Source: Vanilla planifolia (Eukaryota > Streptophyta > Magnoliopsida > Asparagales > Orchidaceae). Taken from it: DNA of 64,000 nucleotides. Location: NCBI GenBank assembly GCA_023846275.1, contig JAIUJO010000082.1, positions 1,058,266 through 1,122,265 of the forward strand. Direction: 5' to 3'. The translations under genes were made by a program, and so were the position numbers. The notes beneath the pieces are model-generated. The model saw nothing but the letters and a program-made list of their open reading frames with translations, searched no databases and was not told where the DNA came from. This document shows positions 14,171 to 30,600 of this stretch, one piece after another (position 1 is the first letter of the stretch; each line of letters starts with the position of its first letter).

Positions 14171-17100
14171 ATTGTTTCATGAACTTTTGCAGCATACAAG
14201 ATATTTTTATTTCTACCTGATTTTATTATAGAGAAGATACACTTGACCTTATTTGTACCTTGGAATGTAACGTTTTGCAATATTTGTCAAAGTTTCTAAA
14301 TTATTTCGTTTTTTAATTTTTGATAATACTATGAAATTCAAACTTGTCTCTCATGTTACTTTTACATCTCCTTGTTTTTATAAAATTATGTTATGATAAT
14401 TTTTCTTATTTTAGCTTTAATATATATTAGCTTAATATTAAAAATAATTTACTATTTATTATGTTTAATTTAATTTTTAATTTGCAATAATTCAAGATGA
14501 GGCCTTATATGGACTATAGAAAAATCACTAGAATTATCTCGATGGGTTTTATCCAATTAAATATTTATTGTTATATTTTTTATCTATCACATTTTCTACT
14601 ATTTTTCCATGCTTTTATGACAAAACTTTATTTGCACTTAATTTAATGGTTGACGATGCTACAATTGATGTCCTTAAAGTCTTTGAAAGCAACTTTGCTT
14701 CATAATTTATCCAATTTCTCAAAATGGTTTGTATTGAATTTGCTGTGTTATTATGCAACACTAATTTATCCCCCGTGTGACCATTGCAGCACTTTGATTT
14801 TGTTATGTTACATTGCTTCAATTTATCTGATTTAAGTTTAAGCATTTGTTTATTATATATTAAAAAATTAATTTATTATTATATATCGTAGCTTATTTTC
14901 ATTATTCATAGTAATTCAAAATGTCATCCAATAAAGATGAAATAATCATGAATGGAGTTATCTGAAAAGTTTTCAACTAATTAAATATTTTTTTTTATAT
15001 TTTCAAAAGTTGTATTTCTAAGGCATTGGCTTGGATAACAAGAAATTTTGTGTCTAATTTCATGATCAAGGATAATATACTCGATGTGCTTACTATATGG
15101 TAGTATATATTTTCTTAACAATTTATCCCATTTTGTTAAATTTTTTACCTTTTTTTAGACTCAATACAATAAAACTTTAATTTCTTATCAAGTGACATTT
15201 AGATTGTTTCTATTTGATTATAAAAGATTTTGCAATTTATCATATTTCAGCTTTAATATATATTTGTTTAAAATTAAAATAATAATTTATTATTGTTTAA
15301 GGTCATTAATTTCTTTAATTTATAGTTAAGGAAAAAAGTAATGTTGAATTATAACAAATACCGTTACACTCATTTTAAGAAGCTTTGTCCTTTTAGATAT
15401 TCTATTGCTTAATTTTAAATATTTTATTTTGTCAAATTTTTACACTTTTTTTGCAGATATTTTGTTTCATACTTGATGTAATGATAGAGGATGTTACAAT
15501 TCATGTCATTTTTATCTTAAAATACATCTTACCCATATTATTTATTTTTTTAATCAAATGATTTACTTTGTTTTTGGGTATATTACTATATAACTCAAAA
15601 CCTACTATTATGTGATTTTTACATCATCATGATTTGGCTATATTTTATTACTTCAGTTTACCTCATTTTAGCTTTAATATATATACATATGTTTTCCTAA
15701 CATCAATAAAATATTTTTTAAAGCTTGTTTGTTATGATAATTAATAGTAATTGTAAATGAGTATTGATTAAGATGAAAAAATTATTTTTGGACTTATCTT
15801 GATGAGATTTATCGAACAAAATATTCTTTTTCCAATATTTTTAATTGTTTTGTTTTTTCCTATTTTGTGAAACTTTTTAGGTCGCAAACCTAACATTGAA
15901 GAATGTTCCACTTGATGTTTATACTGTCTTTAACATTCATTTTCTTCACATTTAAAATTTAATTATTTGTTATTTATGTTTTATCACTCTAGAAATTCCT
16001 TTTAATTCCAAATGTGAACCAATTAAGACGAAGCAAATGTCATTAGAGTTATCTTAGTGAGCTTTACTTTGCTAAATATCTATTTTGTATTTTTCAAATA
16101 TTTTATTATCTTTGTTTTTGTCTTATTTCATGAGATAATTTAATTTAATCAAAATTTGATGATAGAGGATGTTTTAATCAATGTCCTTAATATTTTGGAA
16201 TAGAACTTTCCCATATACTTTATCTCATTTCTAGAAAAACCTTTTTTTAATTAGGTTATATTATAAAAAAACTCTACTTGTCGTCCTGTGCGACCCTTAC
16301 ATAGCTTTTATTTTGTTTTATTTCTTTTATTCTATTTATCTTATTTCAACTTTATTAAACTTTTATGCAACACAAATAATACCTTTTTATTATTTATGCT
16401 TATTTGCTCCAGTAATTGCTAACAAGATCTAGTCGAGATGAGACAAATATTGTTAAGATTGTTGCGATGAGCTCTATCCATTTAAATGATTATTTAGTTA
16501 TTTTTAAATATTTAATATCCTTATACATTTTCAAGTTTTGGGAATATTTCAATTTGTACTTGATATAATAGATGAGGATATTATACTTGACCTCCAAAAT
16601 ATCTTAAAAAGAAAATTTTCTTTAAAATTTACATCATTTCTACAATTTTTTTGTTTAAAATTAATTATATAACCATTGAAATTTTATTCTCCTAATGTGT
16701 GACATTTATATTCTTTTAATTTTCTTATATAAAATTATTTGTATTTATCTTGGCTTTATTATATATTTATTTAATATTACTTATATTATTTTATTTGGAA
16801 ATTTTCACTAATTCTAAATAAAGTGTATTCAAGAAAAAAAAACTTCATTAGAATTGTCTCGACAAGCTCCATCGAATTAAATATTCATTTTGTTATTTTA
16901 AAATATTTTATTTTCTTAGATTTTTTTCTTAATTGAAGAAACATTTGGTTTGCACATGGCATAAATTGATGATGTTACACTCTATCTCCATTGTTATCTT
17001 TGAACAAACTTTCTCACATAATTTATTTTCCAAAATTTTGCACGTAAACTTTATTATTTCACTAAGAAACACTAATTCTCCTCCCATGTGGTCCTTATAA

Positions 17101-20100
17101 GCCATTGATTGTATTACATTATATTGCTTAATTTTATCTTATTTCTCTTTAATATATAGTTAGTTAGTTTTAAATTAATATTTTATTGATATTTACTCTT
17201 GTTTGTAAGGGTAATTTCTAGTAACTCCAAACATGGTCTATTCATAATAAAACAGATATTGGTGTGATAATTTTGATGAGGTCAATATGTTTTAATATTT
17301 CTTTTTATATGTTTAAATATTTCATTTTTTAGGATTTTAGAAAGCTTTATAAGAAATTTAAAATAATATCGAGTTTAATAACTAAGGATGTTGCACTTGA
17401 TCTTCTTTGTATGGTAGAATAAAACTTTCCCATACAACTTGTTCCATTAAATGAAATTTTCACTTTGATTATCCATGCTACAACGTAGGTTTAAATCACA
17501 TCTCTTGTGACATTTGCATTGCTATCACTTTATTGTACTATATTTTTTTAAGCTTTCTAATTTCAATTTTAATATACATTTAATAAATTTTTAAAATAAC
17601 AATTCAATATTATTTATGCACATTTAGTTTAGTTATTTGTAAAATTAAAAACAATCCAAATTCAACGAAACTTAAAACTTCATGATAGATTTTATATTAT
17701 AAAATATTAATTTTTTTCAATAATTTTCCTATAGATTTGATGTAGTTTTGTAATGCAACTTTCTAGCACAATTTATCACATTTCTTCAAAGTTTTTGGTT
17801 TGATTTGGTTACGATGTAATAACACACTAATTCTCCACTCATGTGATCTTAATATCCCTTGGTGTTATTGTATTATATTGCTTTATTGTACCTTATTTCA
17901 AGTTTTGTATATATTTTAATAATATTAAAATTATAATTTTGCATTTTTTTTATAATATTACAATTTTTGTTTTGTCATAACTCTAAAAAAGGTTCATTTG
18001 TGATGAAAAAACGTTGCTTGACTCATGTAGACGAAACCTATTTAATTAGATATTTTTGTTTTTTCATTATGGTGTTATTTATGACATATTTAGAATAGTA
18101 AGCTTTTTAAGATAGAAGTTGCTCTGTTGAATCTTACAAAAAAAATTGAATTATTTTTTAAATTTATGTCATTTCTTTATCTTTTATGCTTTTATTTTGT
18201 TATTTTACTATGTACCTCCAAATATTCTTAAGTGTATTATTTATATGCCATTGATTTGATAAAGCTAAATAGCTTCAATTTTTCTAATTTTTTGTCTAAT
18301 ATGTATTTGCTTAATACTAAAATAGTATTTTTTTTAATTATTTATGCTTATTTAAAATGGTAATTTATAATTAGCAAAAAAGATGAAATCAATCTAAAAC
18401 AAATATGGTTGGACCTCTTACACAAGCATTATCTAATAAACTATTCATTTTTTTTTAAATAATTTTTTTTCTAGATTTTTTGCCATGTGTTATGAGACAT
18501 TTTGATTCATACTTATTTCATCGTAAAGAATGCTACACTTCAAATTTCTAACGGAAAGTTTCTCATTTCTTTAAATAGTGTTCATTGTTTTTGCTATATT
18601 ATTATTGTTACCTTATAAATCATGTTTCTTAAGACCTTTGTATCACTTTTATTTACTTATATAATATTCCTTCAATTTATCTAGTTTAAGTTTTATAATA
18701 TATTTATGTAATATTAAAAAAAAAATTTGTTATTATTTATACATATTTAGCTTGATAATTCAAAGTAATTAAAAATGAGGACTTATAAAGAAGAAAAAAA
18801 TTTCATTAAACTTGTGTAGAAGAACTCTATCGAATTGAATATTTATTTTTAGTACTTTTAAATTTTTTTTCTAAGATTTTGAGTTTTTTTTGTTAGGTAT
18901 TTTGATTAATATATGATATCATAATCAAGGATGTTATATGTGATCCTCTCTTATTATAATAAAAAGAAAATTTTCCTCATTTAATTTATTACATTTCTTA
19001 AAATTGTTCATTTTGATTATATTATATTACCCTCAAAACATTAATTCTCCTCTCATGTGACCTTTATATTATTTTTATTTCATTAGATTTTATTGTTTTA
19101 ATTTGTCTTATTTCAGCTTTGGTAAATCTATTCAGTTAACAATAAGATAATTATTTTTTTTATTATTGATAAATATTTTTATTTTTATTTCAAACTAATT
19201 CAAATCGGTGTTTCATGTAGTCAAAGTAGACCATATTGGAGTCATCGAAGCAAGATTTATGCTTTTTAATATTCTTTTTTCATTTTTTAAATATGTTTTT
19301 TCTTTGTTTTTTACATGTTATACCCGATGTTTTGATTTAAACCAATTTTGATGACCGAAGACGGTACACTTCATCTGCTCAATATCTTAGAGTGCAACTT
19401 TTTGGTACAATTTCTCATTCCTTCAATTTCCTAGCTTTGCTGAAGTTATATTACAAAGAAACTCCATTCACTTTTCTTATGACCTAAACTTCACTATGAT
19501 TTTGTAATGCTATATTTTTTTAATTTGTCTCTTTTCAATTTTATTATTTAATTATTTAATATTTAAATAATAATTTATTATTATTTATGCATTTTTTTTG
19601 TAATTACGAACAATATTTGATTCATATAAATCAAATCTAATTTGAGTCATCTCAATAAGTATTACCAACTAGAGATTAATTTTTTTTATATTTTTTAATA
19701 TTTAATTATTTGATCTTTTATATTTATTTTCTAAGTAACTTGAAATGTAAATTTCCTAAATAATGTTTGTAATTTCTTCAAATTGTATGCTTAGAATTTA
19801 TTGTATTGTCAAGAAACTCTTGTTCTCATCTTTATGACACCTATATCATTTTGGTTTGTCATGTTAAATTGGTTCAAATTAATTCATTTCAACACTAATA
19901 TATATTAAAATAACATTAAAAATAATTTTTTAATAGTTATGACAATTTAGTTTGGTAATTCATCCTAATTTTGAATGACATAAGATGTAAACAGTAAATG
20001 TTATTGGACCGGTCTCAACGATATCTATCCATTAAAATACTCATATTAATTTTTTAAAATATTTGATATTTTGGGATTTTGGCACTCGTTAAAACATTTT

Positions 20101-23100
20101 TTAACTAGAGTTTTATTTGATGATTGAGGTTGCTATGGTTAATTTGTTTTGTGTCTTGGAAGGAAACCTTTATGTGTAATTTATCTTATTTTTTAAGATT
20201 TTTCACAATGATTTGGTTATACTACATGGAAACTACAACTCTCCACTTGTCTAACATAAATTTACAATTCTTTTTTATTTTCTTCTCCTATATTAAATAA
20301 ATTTATCTCCTTTTACATTAATATATATTTTCATATTTTTCAAATAATAATATATAATTATTTATGCTCACTTACTTTGGTAATTCATAGTTATTCCAAA
20401 TGAGGTAGCATTAAGATGAAGCTAGAGTGGTGAGAAAGATCTTAGCAAGATCTATCAAACTAAATATTAATTGTTATGTTTTTATGAACTTTTTTCTTTT
20501 ATTTTCTCTTGATTTCACAAACATTTTTATTCAAATATCATTTGATGATCATGGAAGATACAATAGTTCATCTTAATATCTATGAATAAAACTTTCTCTA
20601 TACAATTTATCTCATTTCTCCAAATCCTAGTCTTTTGTCATGTGACCTTTAGATGTTTTTGATTTAGTTAGATTTCATAGCTACAATATATCTCATTCTT
20701 GTAATAATAAAATATGATTACATAATTCTAAGAAAATAAATTATTGATATTTATGTTTCCTTTGACAATTAATAGTTATTTTAAATGAGTTTTGATGGAG
20801 AAAAAATATCATTAGACTCATCTCCACCAGCTCTATCATATTAATTATTATTGAACTATTTTTATTTCTTGCCATTTTGGTATAGTTCATAGGCTACCTT
20901 GAAACAAACAATATTTAATGATCGAGGATTTTACACTTAGTCTTTTTGGTGTCATTTTTTTATATTTTACTTTATGACCATTATATATCCTAGATATGGT
21001 TATGTTAAATTTTTTCTATTTATCACTTTTCAACTTTCTATATATTGACCTAATATTAATATTGAAATTTATTATTATTTAACCTCATTTATTTTGGTAA
21101 TTTTTATTAATTCTAAATAATGTTCAATTAAGTAACAAATATCACTACACTCATGATGATCACCTTAAATCCAATTAGATATAAATTTTTAAATTTTTAG
21201 AATTTTAATTTCCTTATTTTTTGGCTTGCTTTATGAGATATTTTGATTTGTACGTGAATTGACAATCTGGAATTTTACACTCGATCATTTTAGCATAAAT
21301 GCAACTAAGTTTGCAAGTTTTTCTTAAAATTTATCTCATTACTTAAAACATTTTTTCTTTTATTTAGTTTATGAGGTAACTCTAAGTCTCTTCTCATATG
21401 ATATTTATATCATTTTGATTTTCCTATATAATATTACTATAATTTACCACTTGTAAACTTTAAAATATACTTACATAATATTCAAATAATAATTTATTAC
21501 TTGGTATGCTATTTTACAATGGCAATTCATAATAATTCAAATTTTTTTTATCGAAATAGGACAAATGTTGATGGTATCGATGAGCTCTATAAAATTAAAC
21601 ATTTCTTTTTATATTTTTAATATTTTATTTATCTCGATCTCCTTACTATCTTAAAAGGAAATGTTTTATTTAATTTAAATAAATTACTTAAATATTTCGC
21701 ATTCATTTGCTAATATTACAATGAAACTCTAACTCGCCTTCCTTGTATCCCTTACATGACTTTGATTAATATTTTTATAACTTTACTTTATATTTATTTA
21801 AGATTAAAATTGTAAATTATTTATACTTAAGATTATTTACTTTGCTAACTTGTAATAATTCCAAACAAGGCCAGATCGAGATGAAGAAAACATTGTTTGG
21901 CTTGTTTTCATGTTCTCTATACTTCTAAATATACATTTATATTTTTTTAATATTTCATTTTCTTTATTTGGCACACATTTCAAGATATTTTTCTTTTTAC
22001 CTAATTTGACAATCAAGGATATTACATTTAATGTTCGTAGTATCTTTGAATACAACTTGTTCGTATAATTTATTTCATATTTTCAAAGATTTCATTTAAA
22101 TTTGGTAATATTAATATGAAGATTTGAATGTATTATCGAGTGAGTATTAGAACGATTTGATTTGATTGTACTATATTTCCTGAATTTATCATATTTTGAT
22201 TTTAATATATACTCATCTAATAATAAAATAGTAATTTTTAAATATTTATACTTATTTACTTTGATCATTGATAGTAACTCCAAACGAGCTCTAATTAAGA
22301 TAAAAGTAACATCATTAGATTCATCTTAATGTCCTTTAAACACTTAAAAATTCCTTTCTGTTTTTTAATATTTTACTTTCTATTACTTTTTTCATAATTT
22401 ACAAGAAAGTTTAATTCATATTTGATTTGATGATCAAATATGTTATACTCAATTTCTTCATATCTTTAAGCATAAGTTTCTAGTAAAATTTTTTTATTTT
22501 CTTTAATAGTCTTTCTTCTATTAGGTAATATTATGAAACTTAAAATCTCTTTGTGAACTCTACAATGCATTAATTTTGTTTTATTATGTTACTTCAATTT
22601 ATCTCATCTCAAATTTAATATGTATTTACTATATAATAAAATAATAAATTATTATTATTTATAATAATTTAAAATTTTCTTTTGTAACAAATCAAGACAA
22701 AGCAAGATTGAGACAAAAAAAATCATGAAATTCATCTTGAATAGTTCTATCTATTTAAATATTTGATTAGAAACGTTTAATTATCTTATTTTCTACAGTT
22801 CGTACACTTCTTATGTTTGGGTCCTACCAAATTTGATGATCAAAGATTTTATGTTTGATTTGCTTATTATCTTGGAGGTTAGGTTTCTTTATAATTTTTC
22901 TCATTTCTAGAAATTTTTTTCTATGATTTGTTTATGTTTCTAAACTCTAAATTTCATCTTTTACAACATTTAAATCTTTTTTATTTAGTTATATTACATT
23001 ATCAGAATTTATCTCATTTCAACTTCAATATATATATTTAAGTAATATGAAAATATTAATTTATCATAATTTCTCTTTTTGATTTGGTATTCCATAGTAT

Positions 23101-24592
23101 TTCCAAATGAGCTCTAGTTGATACAAAGTAAACATCATTGGACTAGTCTCCTTATGCTATATCTCATGAAATAGTCAATTGGAATTTCTTACACATTTTA
23201 TTTGTAATCACTTCTGTCACAATTAATTAAACAAATTGATTAATACTATATTTGATGATAAAGAATTCTGCACTTTATCTCTTTAGTATTATTGAAAGCA
23301 AATTTTTAGATCAATTAATCTCGTTTCTTGAAATGTGTTATTTTGTATTTAGTTTTTTATTATGAAACTCTAACCTACTCTCTTTTGACCTTTACATTGC
23401 CTTTTTTTAGCTATGTTACTTTTCTTGAATTTATCATATTTTAGTTTAATGATAAATTAAATTTTAAAAAAAAATAATTAATTATTATTTATGCTACTTT
23501 ACTTTGGTAATTTTCGTTATTTTCAAATTTCATTAATTCAAAACAAATCAATGGTTTTTTTTTCACTCTATTTGACAAGCTTAATCCAACTAATTATTCG
23601 TTTTGAGTTTTTTAAATCTTTTATTTTTGCTTGATTTGACATGCATTTTGGCACATGTTGATTCCTAAAGATTTGATAATCATGGAAGCAATGGTCAATC
23701 TCTTTAGTATGTTGGAATGGAAATTTCTTATTACCTTACAATGCAACAACCTCATGAATTTATCACTCTTCTAAATTCTTTTTATTTCATTTTAGTATAT
23801 TTCCATGTAACTATAAATATCTTATGTCTAACATTTTCATGCCTTTGATTTCATTTTGTTGCATTGATTCAATATATATTTAAATTAAAATAAAAAATAT
23901 TTTATTACTATTTTTTCATTTACTTTGGTAATTAAATAATATATAGTTAATTAATATTAAATTTTTTTAGCTACCATTAATGTGCCATTTCAAAATAAAT
24001 ATTTGATTGATACCAAATTTGATAAGAAAGGATTTTATACATGATTTCCTTCGATTTTGGAATGTAAACTTTTGCTTCATTACTTGAAAGTTTTGCTTAG
24101 GTTTGGTTAAATTACTATATAGTTTTAAATCTTCTCAAAATGTGAGCTTTATAACACTTTTATTGGGATGCATTACAGTATTTCAACTTTAATGATTTTA
24201 CATTTAATCTACATTTAGAAAATTTCAAAATAATAATTTAAATTTTTTTTGTTATTTTCCTTGTAATTTTGTAGAATTCCAAACCTGTTCCATTAAAGAC
24301 AAAGAAAATGTTACTAGTCTACTCTTAAAGAGCTCTAACCAATTAAGTATTATACTCTTTGTTTTATTTCATTTCTTTTAAATTTTTTTTCTTTTTTTTA
24401 TTATTATGTAACTATAAATTTCAAGTCCTATAACGTTTACATTACTCTTATTTAGTTATGTTATAGTACTTCAATTACTATACTTATACTTCAACAATAT
24501 ATATTTACTTATTACAAAAGTAAAATTTATTATTACTTATGATTATTTACTTTGGAAATTTATGGTAATCATAAAGAAAGTATGATCAAGAT

Positions 24593-24648
24593 GAAACAAA
24601 AGCTAGACTCACCTTGACATGAAATAAAAGCTAGACTCACCTTGACAA
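24593..24648 (+). repeat. Recent 28-bp tandem duplication within a monomer
   Basis: Two adjacent 28-bp units, each containing AGCTAGACTCACCTTGACA, differ at only about one or two positions. Against a background where neighbouring monomers agree at little more than half their bases, this is clearly a young slippage event in the GATGAAACAAA...CTCATC part of the monomer. Confidence 0.9.
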
Positions 24649-27600
24649 GCTTTATTAGTTAAATATTCATTTTTTATTTTTTTTACAGAATTTGTTTTTT
24701 TTTTCGTAAGTGTTAATAGATATTTTGATTTCTACACTATTTTATAATCAGTAATATTTCACATGATCTCCTTAATATCTTAGAATCTAACATTCTTAAA
24801 AATTTATCACATTTCATCAAAGCTTTCATAATGATCTTATTGTTTTGCTATGTAACTCTAATCTTGTCCGATTGGAGCTTCACATAATTTTAATTTGGTT
24901 TGTTACATTTATTTAATTTATCTCATTTAAACTTTAATATTTATTAATTAATAGTAAAAAAAGTTTACTAACTTTGTAATTCATAATAATTCCAAATGAG
25001 AGCAGATTGAGATGAAACAAATATTGTTGTATTTATATAATGAGCTCTATATAATAAAATACTCATTTCTAAATTTGTAAAATTTTATTTTCTAATATCC
25101 TTATATGCTTTATAAGAATTCATATCATATTTGAATGTTAAGGATGTCACATTTAGTCTCAACATTTTGAAATGTAACTTTCTCAAATAATTTATCCTAT
25201 TACTTTAACCTTTGTGTATTTGTTTTGTTGCATTACTATGCAACTCAATATTTCTTATTGTTCGACCAATACCTTGCTTTGATTTTATTAATTACAATGC
25301 CTTATTTTATCATTAACATGAATTTACTAAATATTAAAAAAATAAATTTATTATTATTATTGTAATTTAATTTGACAATTCATAATATTTCTAAAAGAGG
25401 CTTAATATTGTGTGAACAAATGTCATGGGAATCATCTCAACAAGCAAAACCTAATTACATATTAAGCACTATATTTTAAAAAAAAATATTGTCTTTGAGT
25501 TTTGTATGATTTTAAAAGTATTGAAATTCTTATCTCTTTTGAAAATAGAGCACCAATTTAGTATATTAGAACATGATTTTCCGTTACAATATATCTCATT
25601 TATTTGATTTTTTGCATCGATATATGTCATTCAACTTTAGATAAAATTAGTTCATACAAAAAAGTAATTTATTATCATTTATTCCTATTTAATTTTGTAA
25701 CTTATAATAATTTTTAGGTAGGTCAGATTGAAGTGAAATAAACATTGTTGGATTAATTTTGATGACTATTATAAATTTAAATATTTACCTTTTAATTTTT
25801 AAATCTTTTGATTTTAGGAAATTTTAATGTTTTATAAGATTTTTTGTTTCATGCATATTTGTATGGTTGAGAATGTTACACTTAATCTAATTAACATCTT
25901 AGTATTAGCTTTAACATAAACTTTCTCTGATTGTTTTAAATTTTCTTAAATTTAATTTGGTTACAATGATGTGGAATTACACATGATTGGTGTTACCTTT
26001 ATAATGCCTCTTTTTTATCCTATATTGATTTTATTTATCTTATTTCAACTTAACTGCATATTTAGTAAATATTAAAAATACTATAATTTTTAACAATGTA
26101 CGATTGATAAGTAACAACTATCATTATCCTAGGCTAAGCGAGCTATATCTAATTAAAAATTCATTTATTTGTATTTAAAAATTTTATTTTGTAGAGTTTT
26201 TTCAAAATTTACCAAACATTTTGATTCCTACTTGATTTGATGAAGGATGATATGCTTTATCTACTAAGTATCTTGGATAGTAACATTCCATTATAATGTA
26301 ACTCATTTCTTCAAATACCAGACATTGATTTGGTTTATTGCAATGCAACACTAAATCTCTTTCATGTTTTATCTTTAAATAACTTTGTTATGCTTATACA
26401 TTGATTCAGTCAATCTTGTTTCAACTTAAAAAGTATTTTTATGTGATAGCAAAAAATACTTTACAAATATTTGTCCTTGCCTACATTCACAATTCATGGA
26501 AATTTCTAATGAATCTAATCGAGATGAGAATAATTTTGATAGAGTCGAGTTAAACAACTCTATCCATTTTGGTACTCTATTATATAAAGTTTTGTTAGGC
26601 CTTACAAGATATTTTAACCTATAAATGGACTGACGATCAATGATCTTGCACTCTATATCCTACTGGTTTGAAACCAAAACATCTTCTATAATTTATACCA
26701 TGTCATCAAACATTTTGCTTTGATTTTGTTGCATTACTATGTTGACCTAAATCTCTTTGCATGTGTTCTTTACATCATTATTGTTTTGTAATATTAGGCT
26801 CTCCAAATATTTTTCATTTTTTTCTTTAACTAATATTTATGTAATATTAAAAAAACTCTATAATTAATTATAATTTTTTAATTTGTTAATTCATATTAAA
26901 TTGAAACAATTTTTCATTGAAATGAAACTTCATTAGGCTCATCTCAATTTGAAATATTCAAATAAATATTTATTTTTTAATATTTTTAAATTATTTTTTA
27001 TTTTTTGTCTATGAATGCTTTTTGAATATTCTATTCTTACCTCATTTTGATGATTGAGAATGCTACAATTGATCTCCTTAGTATCATGTAACACAACTTT
27101 CTCATATAATTTATCTCTTTTATTCTAAATTTTTATTATGATTTTGTTGTGTTATGTCACATTAATTCTAATCTCATGTGACATTTACATCTTTTTATTT
27201 GTCTATATTACGTAAATTCAATTTTTCCTTTCTCCACTTTATTATATATTTATGTAATATTAAATTATAATATTTATTGTTCTAATTTAATATTTAAGTT
27301 TGTAGGAATTCTAGAAGTGATCTGATCAAGACAAAAAATAGATATTAGACAATCCTCGATGAGTTATATATAATTAGATATTTATTTTTATATTTTTTAA
27401 GTATTTTATTTTCAAGAATTTTTGCATGCTTTAAGTGGCATTTTTTTTTGAAGCCTATTTGATGATTGTGGATGTTACACTTGATCCACTTGCCATCTTG
27501 GATTACAATTATCTCATATAATTGATCATATTCATCAAATATTTGAACATTTGTTTGGTTATATTAAATCCTTAAATTTATCTCATTTAAAATTTAATAT

Positions 27601-30600
27601 AAATATGTTTTGTTTTCAAATATTAAATTTTTTTATTTATATTTCTTTATTTTGGTATTCAAAGTGATTCGAAATGAGATTCCATCCAAATGATACAAAC
27701 ATTGTTAAGGTCAACACAACATGCTCCGTCCTCTAAAATAATATTATCTATATTTTTAGATATTTTATTTATTATAGTTTTTACCATTTTTATTAGATAT
27801 TTTTATTCATGCCTAATTTGATGATGGATAGTATTACTCAATCCCCTTTGCATATTTGAATCCAACTTACATAGACAATTTATCTCATTTATTTAACTAT
27901 TTTGCATCGATTTTGTTAAATTATAATTTTATAATAAATCCCATATTGTGTACATTCACATGTCTTTGATTTGGTTATACCACATTCCAACACTTTATCA
28001 CTTTTTAGCTTTAAAAATTCTAACTTATTCTTAAAATAATAGTTTATTATTAATCTTATTTATGTGTTTCGATAATTTGGAGTAATTCTAGGGAAGTTCC
28101 TTCATGGGAATTGAACATCATTGGACTTGTCTCGATATGCTATATCTAATAAAATAAATTTTTTTATATTTTTTAAAAATATTTTAGTATCTAATATTTT
28201 GGCATTCTTTATGAAATATTGAGTTTTGTACGTCATTTTTTACTAAGAACACTACACTCAATCTCTTTGGTATCTTGTAATTTAGCATTCCCATACAATT
28301 TGTCATTTCCTTAAATTTTTTTCTTTCATTTCGTTATATGTGTAACACTAAATATCTTATCATGTGACCTTTAAATAATTTAATTTTATTATATTAGTTT
28401 CATTCAATTTATCTCAGGTCAGCTTAATCAACATTTTGATAACATACAATAATTTTTTATTTTTCTTTATGCTTATGTAACATTGAGTTCTAATGTACAC
28501 GAATCAAATGTCATTGGAGTAGACCTGATGAGCTCAACCAAATTAAATATTCATTTTATGCATTTTTAATATCTTTATTTTCTTTTGATTCTCTTTGCTC
28601 TAGAGACATTTTGATTGATGCATGATTTAATGATCAAACATGTTACAATCGATCTCTTTAGTATCTTTCGATGTAACTTTCTCATACCATTTATCTCAAA
28701 TATTCAAGTTGTTCACTTTGATTTGGTTATTTTACTATCTTACTCTACTTCTATTCTCACGTGATATTGATGTCTCCCTCATTTCAATTCAGTACATTTC
28801 CTCAACTTCTAGTATTTTCCATTTAATATGAATTATATAAATATTAAAATAACAATATATTATTTTTATTCTATTTTAATTTTAAAAATTAGTAGTAAGT
28901 CCAAAAAAAGTTTGATAGAACTAAAACTAAACTTATTGAGCTCCACCTAATGGGCTTTATTTGATCAAATATTATTTTCTATATTTTGAAAATTTTATTT
29001 TCTATTATTTGGGCATAGTTTATAAGATATTTTTATTCGTAATTAATTTGACAATTGTGCATGAAATAAAACTTCTTGGACTCATCTTATCTTTTTTTGT
29101 CAAACTAAAAATTGATTTTTTAATATTTTCTCTTCAAATTTTATGTCATGATTTATGATATATTTTAATTTTTACCTTATATGATAATTTATGATTTTGT
29201 AGTTGATCTCATTTGTGTATTGGAATTAATTTTTTCAAACAATATATTTCATTTCTTCAAATGTTGTTTTTCTATATTATTTCATATCTCCAAATAACAT
29301 CTTGTGTAACATTCAAATAGTATTGATTTGGTTGTGTTATATTCTTTAATTTATCTCCTTTTAGCTCAATATATATTTATATTATTATAAAATAATAATT
29401 TATTATTAATTTTTTGTAGTTTAATTTGCTATTTTCATAAAATTCCAAATGAGGTTTGATGGAGACAAAATAAATGTCTTTGGAACCAACTTAATGAGAT
29501 CTTTCCAAATAAAGTTCTTATTTTATGTGCTTAAATATTCTATTTACCTATTTTTTTACTTGTTTAAAGAGGCATTTACATTCATGCCTAATTATATGAT
29601 TGAAAATGTTGTAGTCAATCTCTTTAATACCTTAGTACTCAAGCTTCTTATATAATTTTCATCATTTTTTGAAGCATTTTGCTTTGATTTCACTATATTA
29701 CTATGTAAGTCTAAATATACTCATATCTTACATTTTGTCACTTTGATTTCGTTATATTACATCTTTCGATTATCAAATTTTTATCTTTCATCTTACTCCT
29801 TTTTTAATTTTAAATACAACAAACTTTGTTGGACACAACTCGTTGATCTCTATCTCATTAGTTTTTAATCTTTAAAAACTTAATTTTTTAATATTTTGAC
29901 ATTCTTTATTTGTCATTAAAATTTGTACTTGGTTGTGATTGAGGAAGTTACGCTTGACCATTTTAATATCATGGAATGCATCATTCTAGCAACATTTATA
30001 TTATGTTTTCAAACTTTTTTCCTTCAATTTAGTTATATTACTATAAAACTCATATACTCAAATCATGTGATGGACATATCACTTTGATTTTAGCAAATTG
30101 AACTATTTAAGTATATCTTATTTGAACTTCGACAAATATTAACTTCTCATTAAAATAATATTTTATTTTTTTTTATTATTGCTTTCATTATAATTTGTTG
30201 CAATTTTTAATGAGTTCCGATGTAGATGAAGAAGCTTTTATTGAATTCATCTCAATGACCTTTATCTGGTTAAATCTTTGTTTCTTACTTTCACATATAT
30301 TAGTTTTTAAGATTATCTCATCATTGATTAGATATTTTGATTTTTCCTGAAATTGATGATAATGGATGATACACTTGATCTCTTTAGTATCTTAGAATGC
30401 TATATTCTTGCATAATTTTTTATTTTTTTAAATTTCTTTATTTTTCTTTTAATTTATTACTATGAAACTCTAGTTTTTATCTTATGTGACAATTAAAAAA
30501 TTTTTATTTTTCCAGATTGTTTTGCTTTACCTTATCTTATTTCAACTTTATTACGTCTTTACTTAACATTAAAATAATAATTTAAAATTTATTATTCTTT

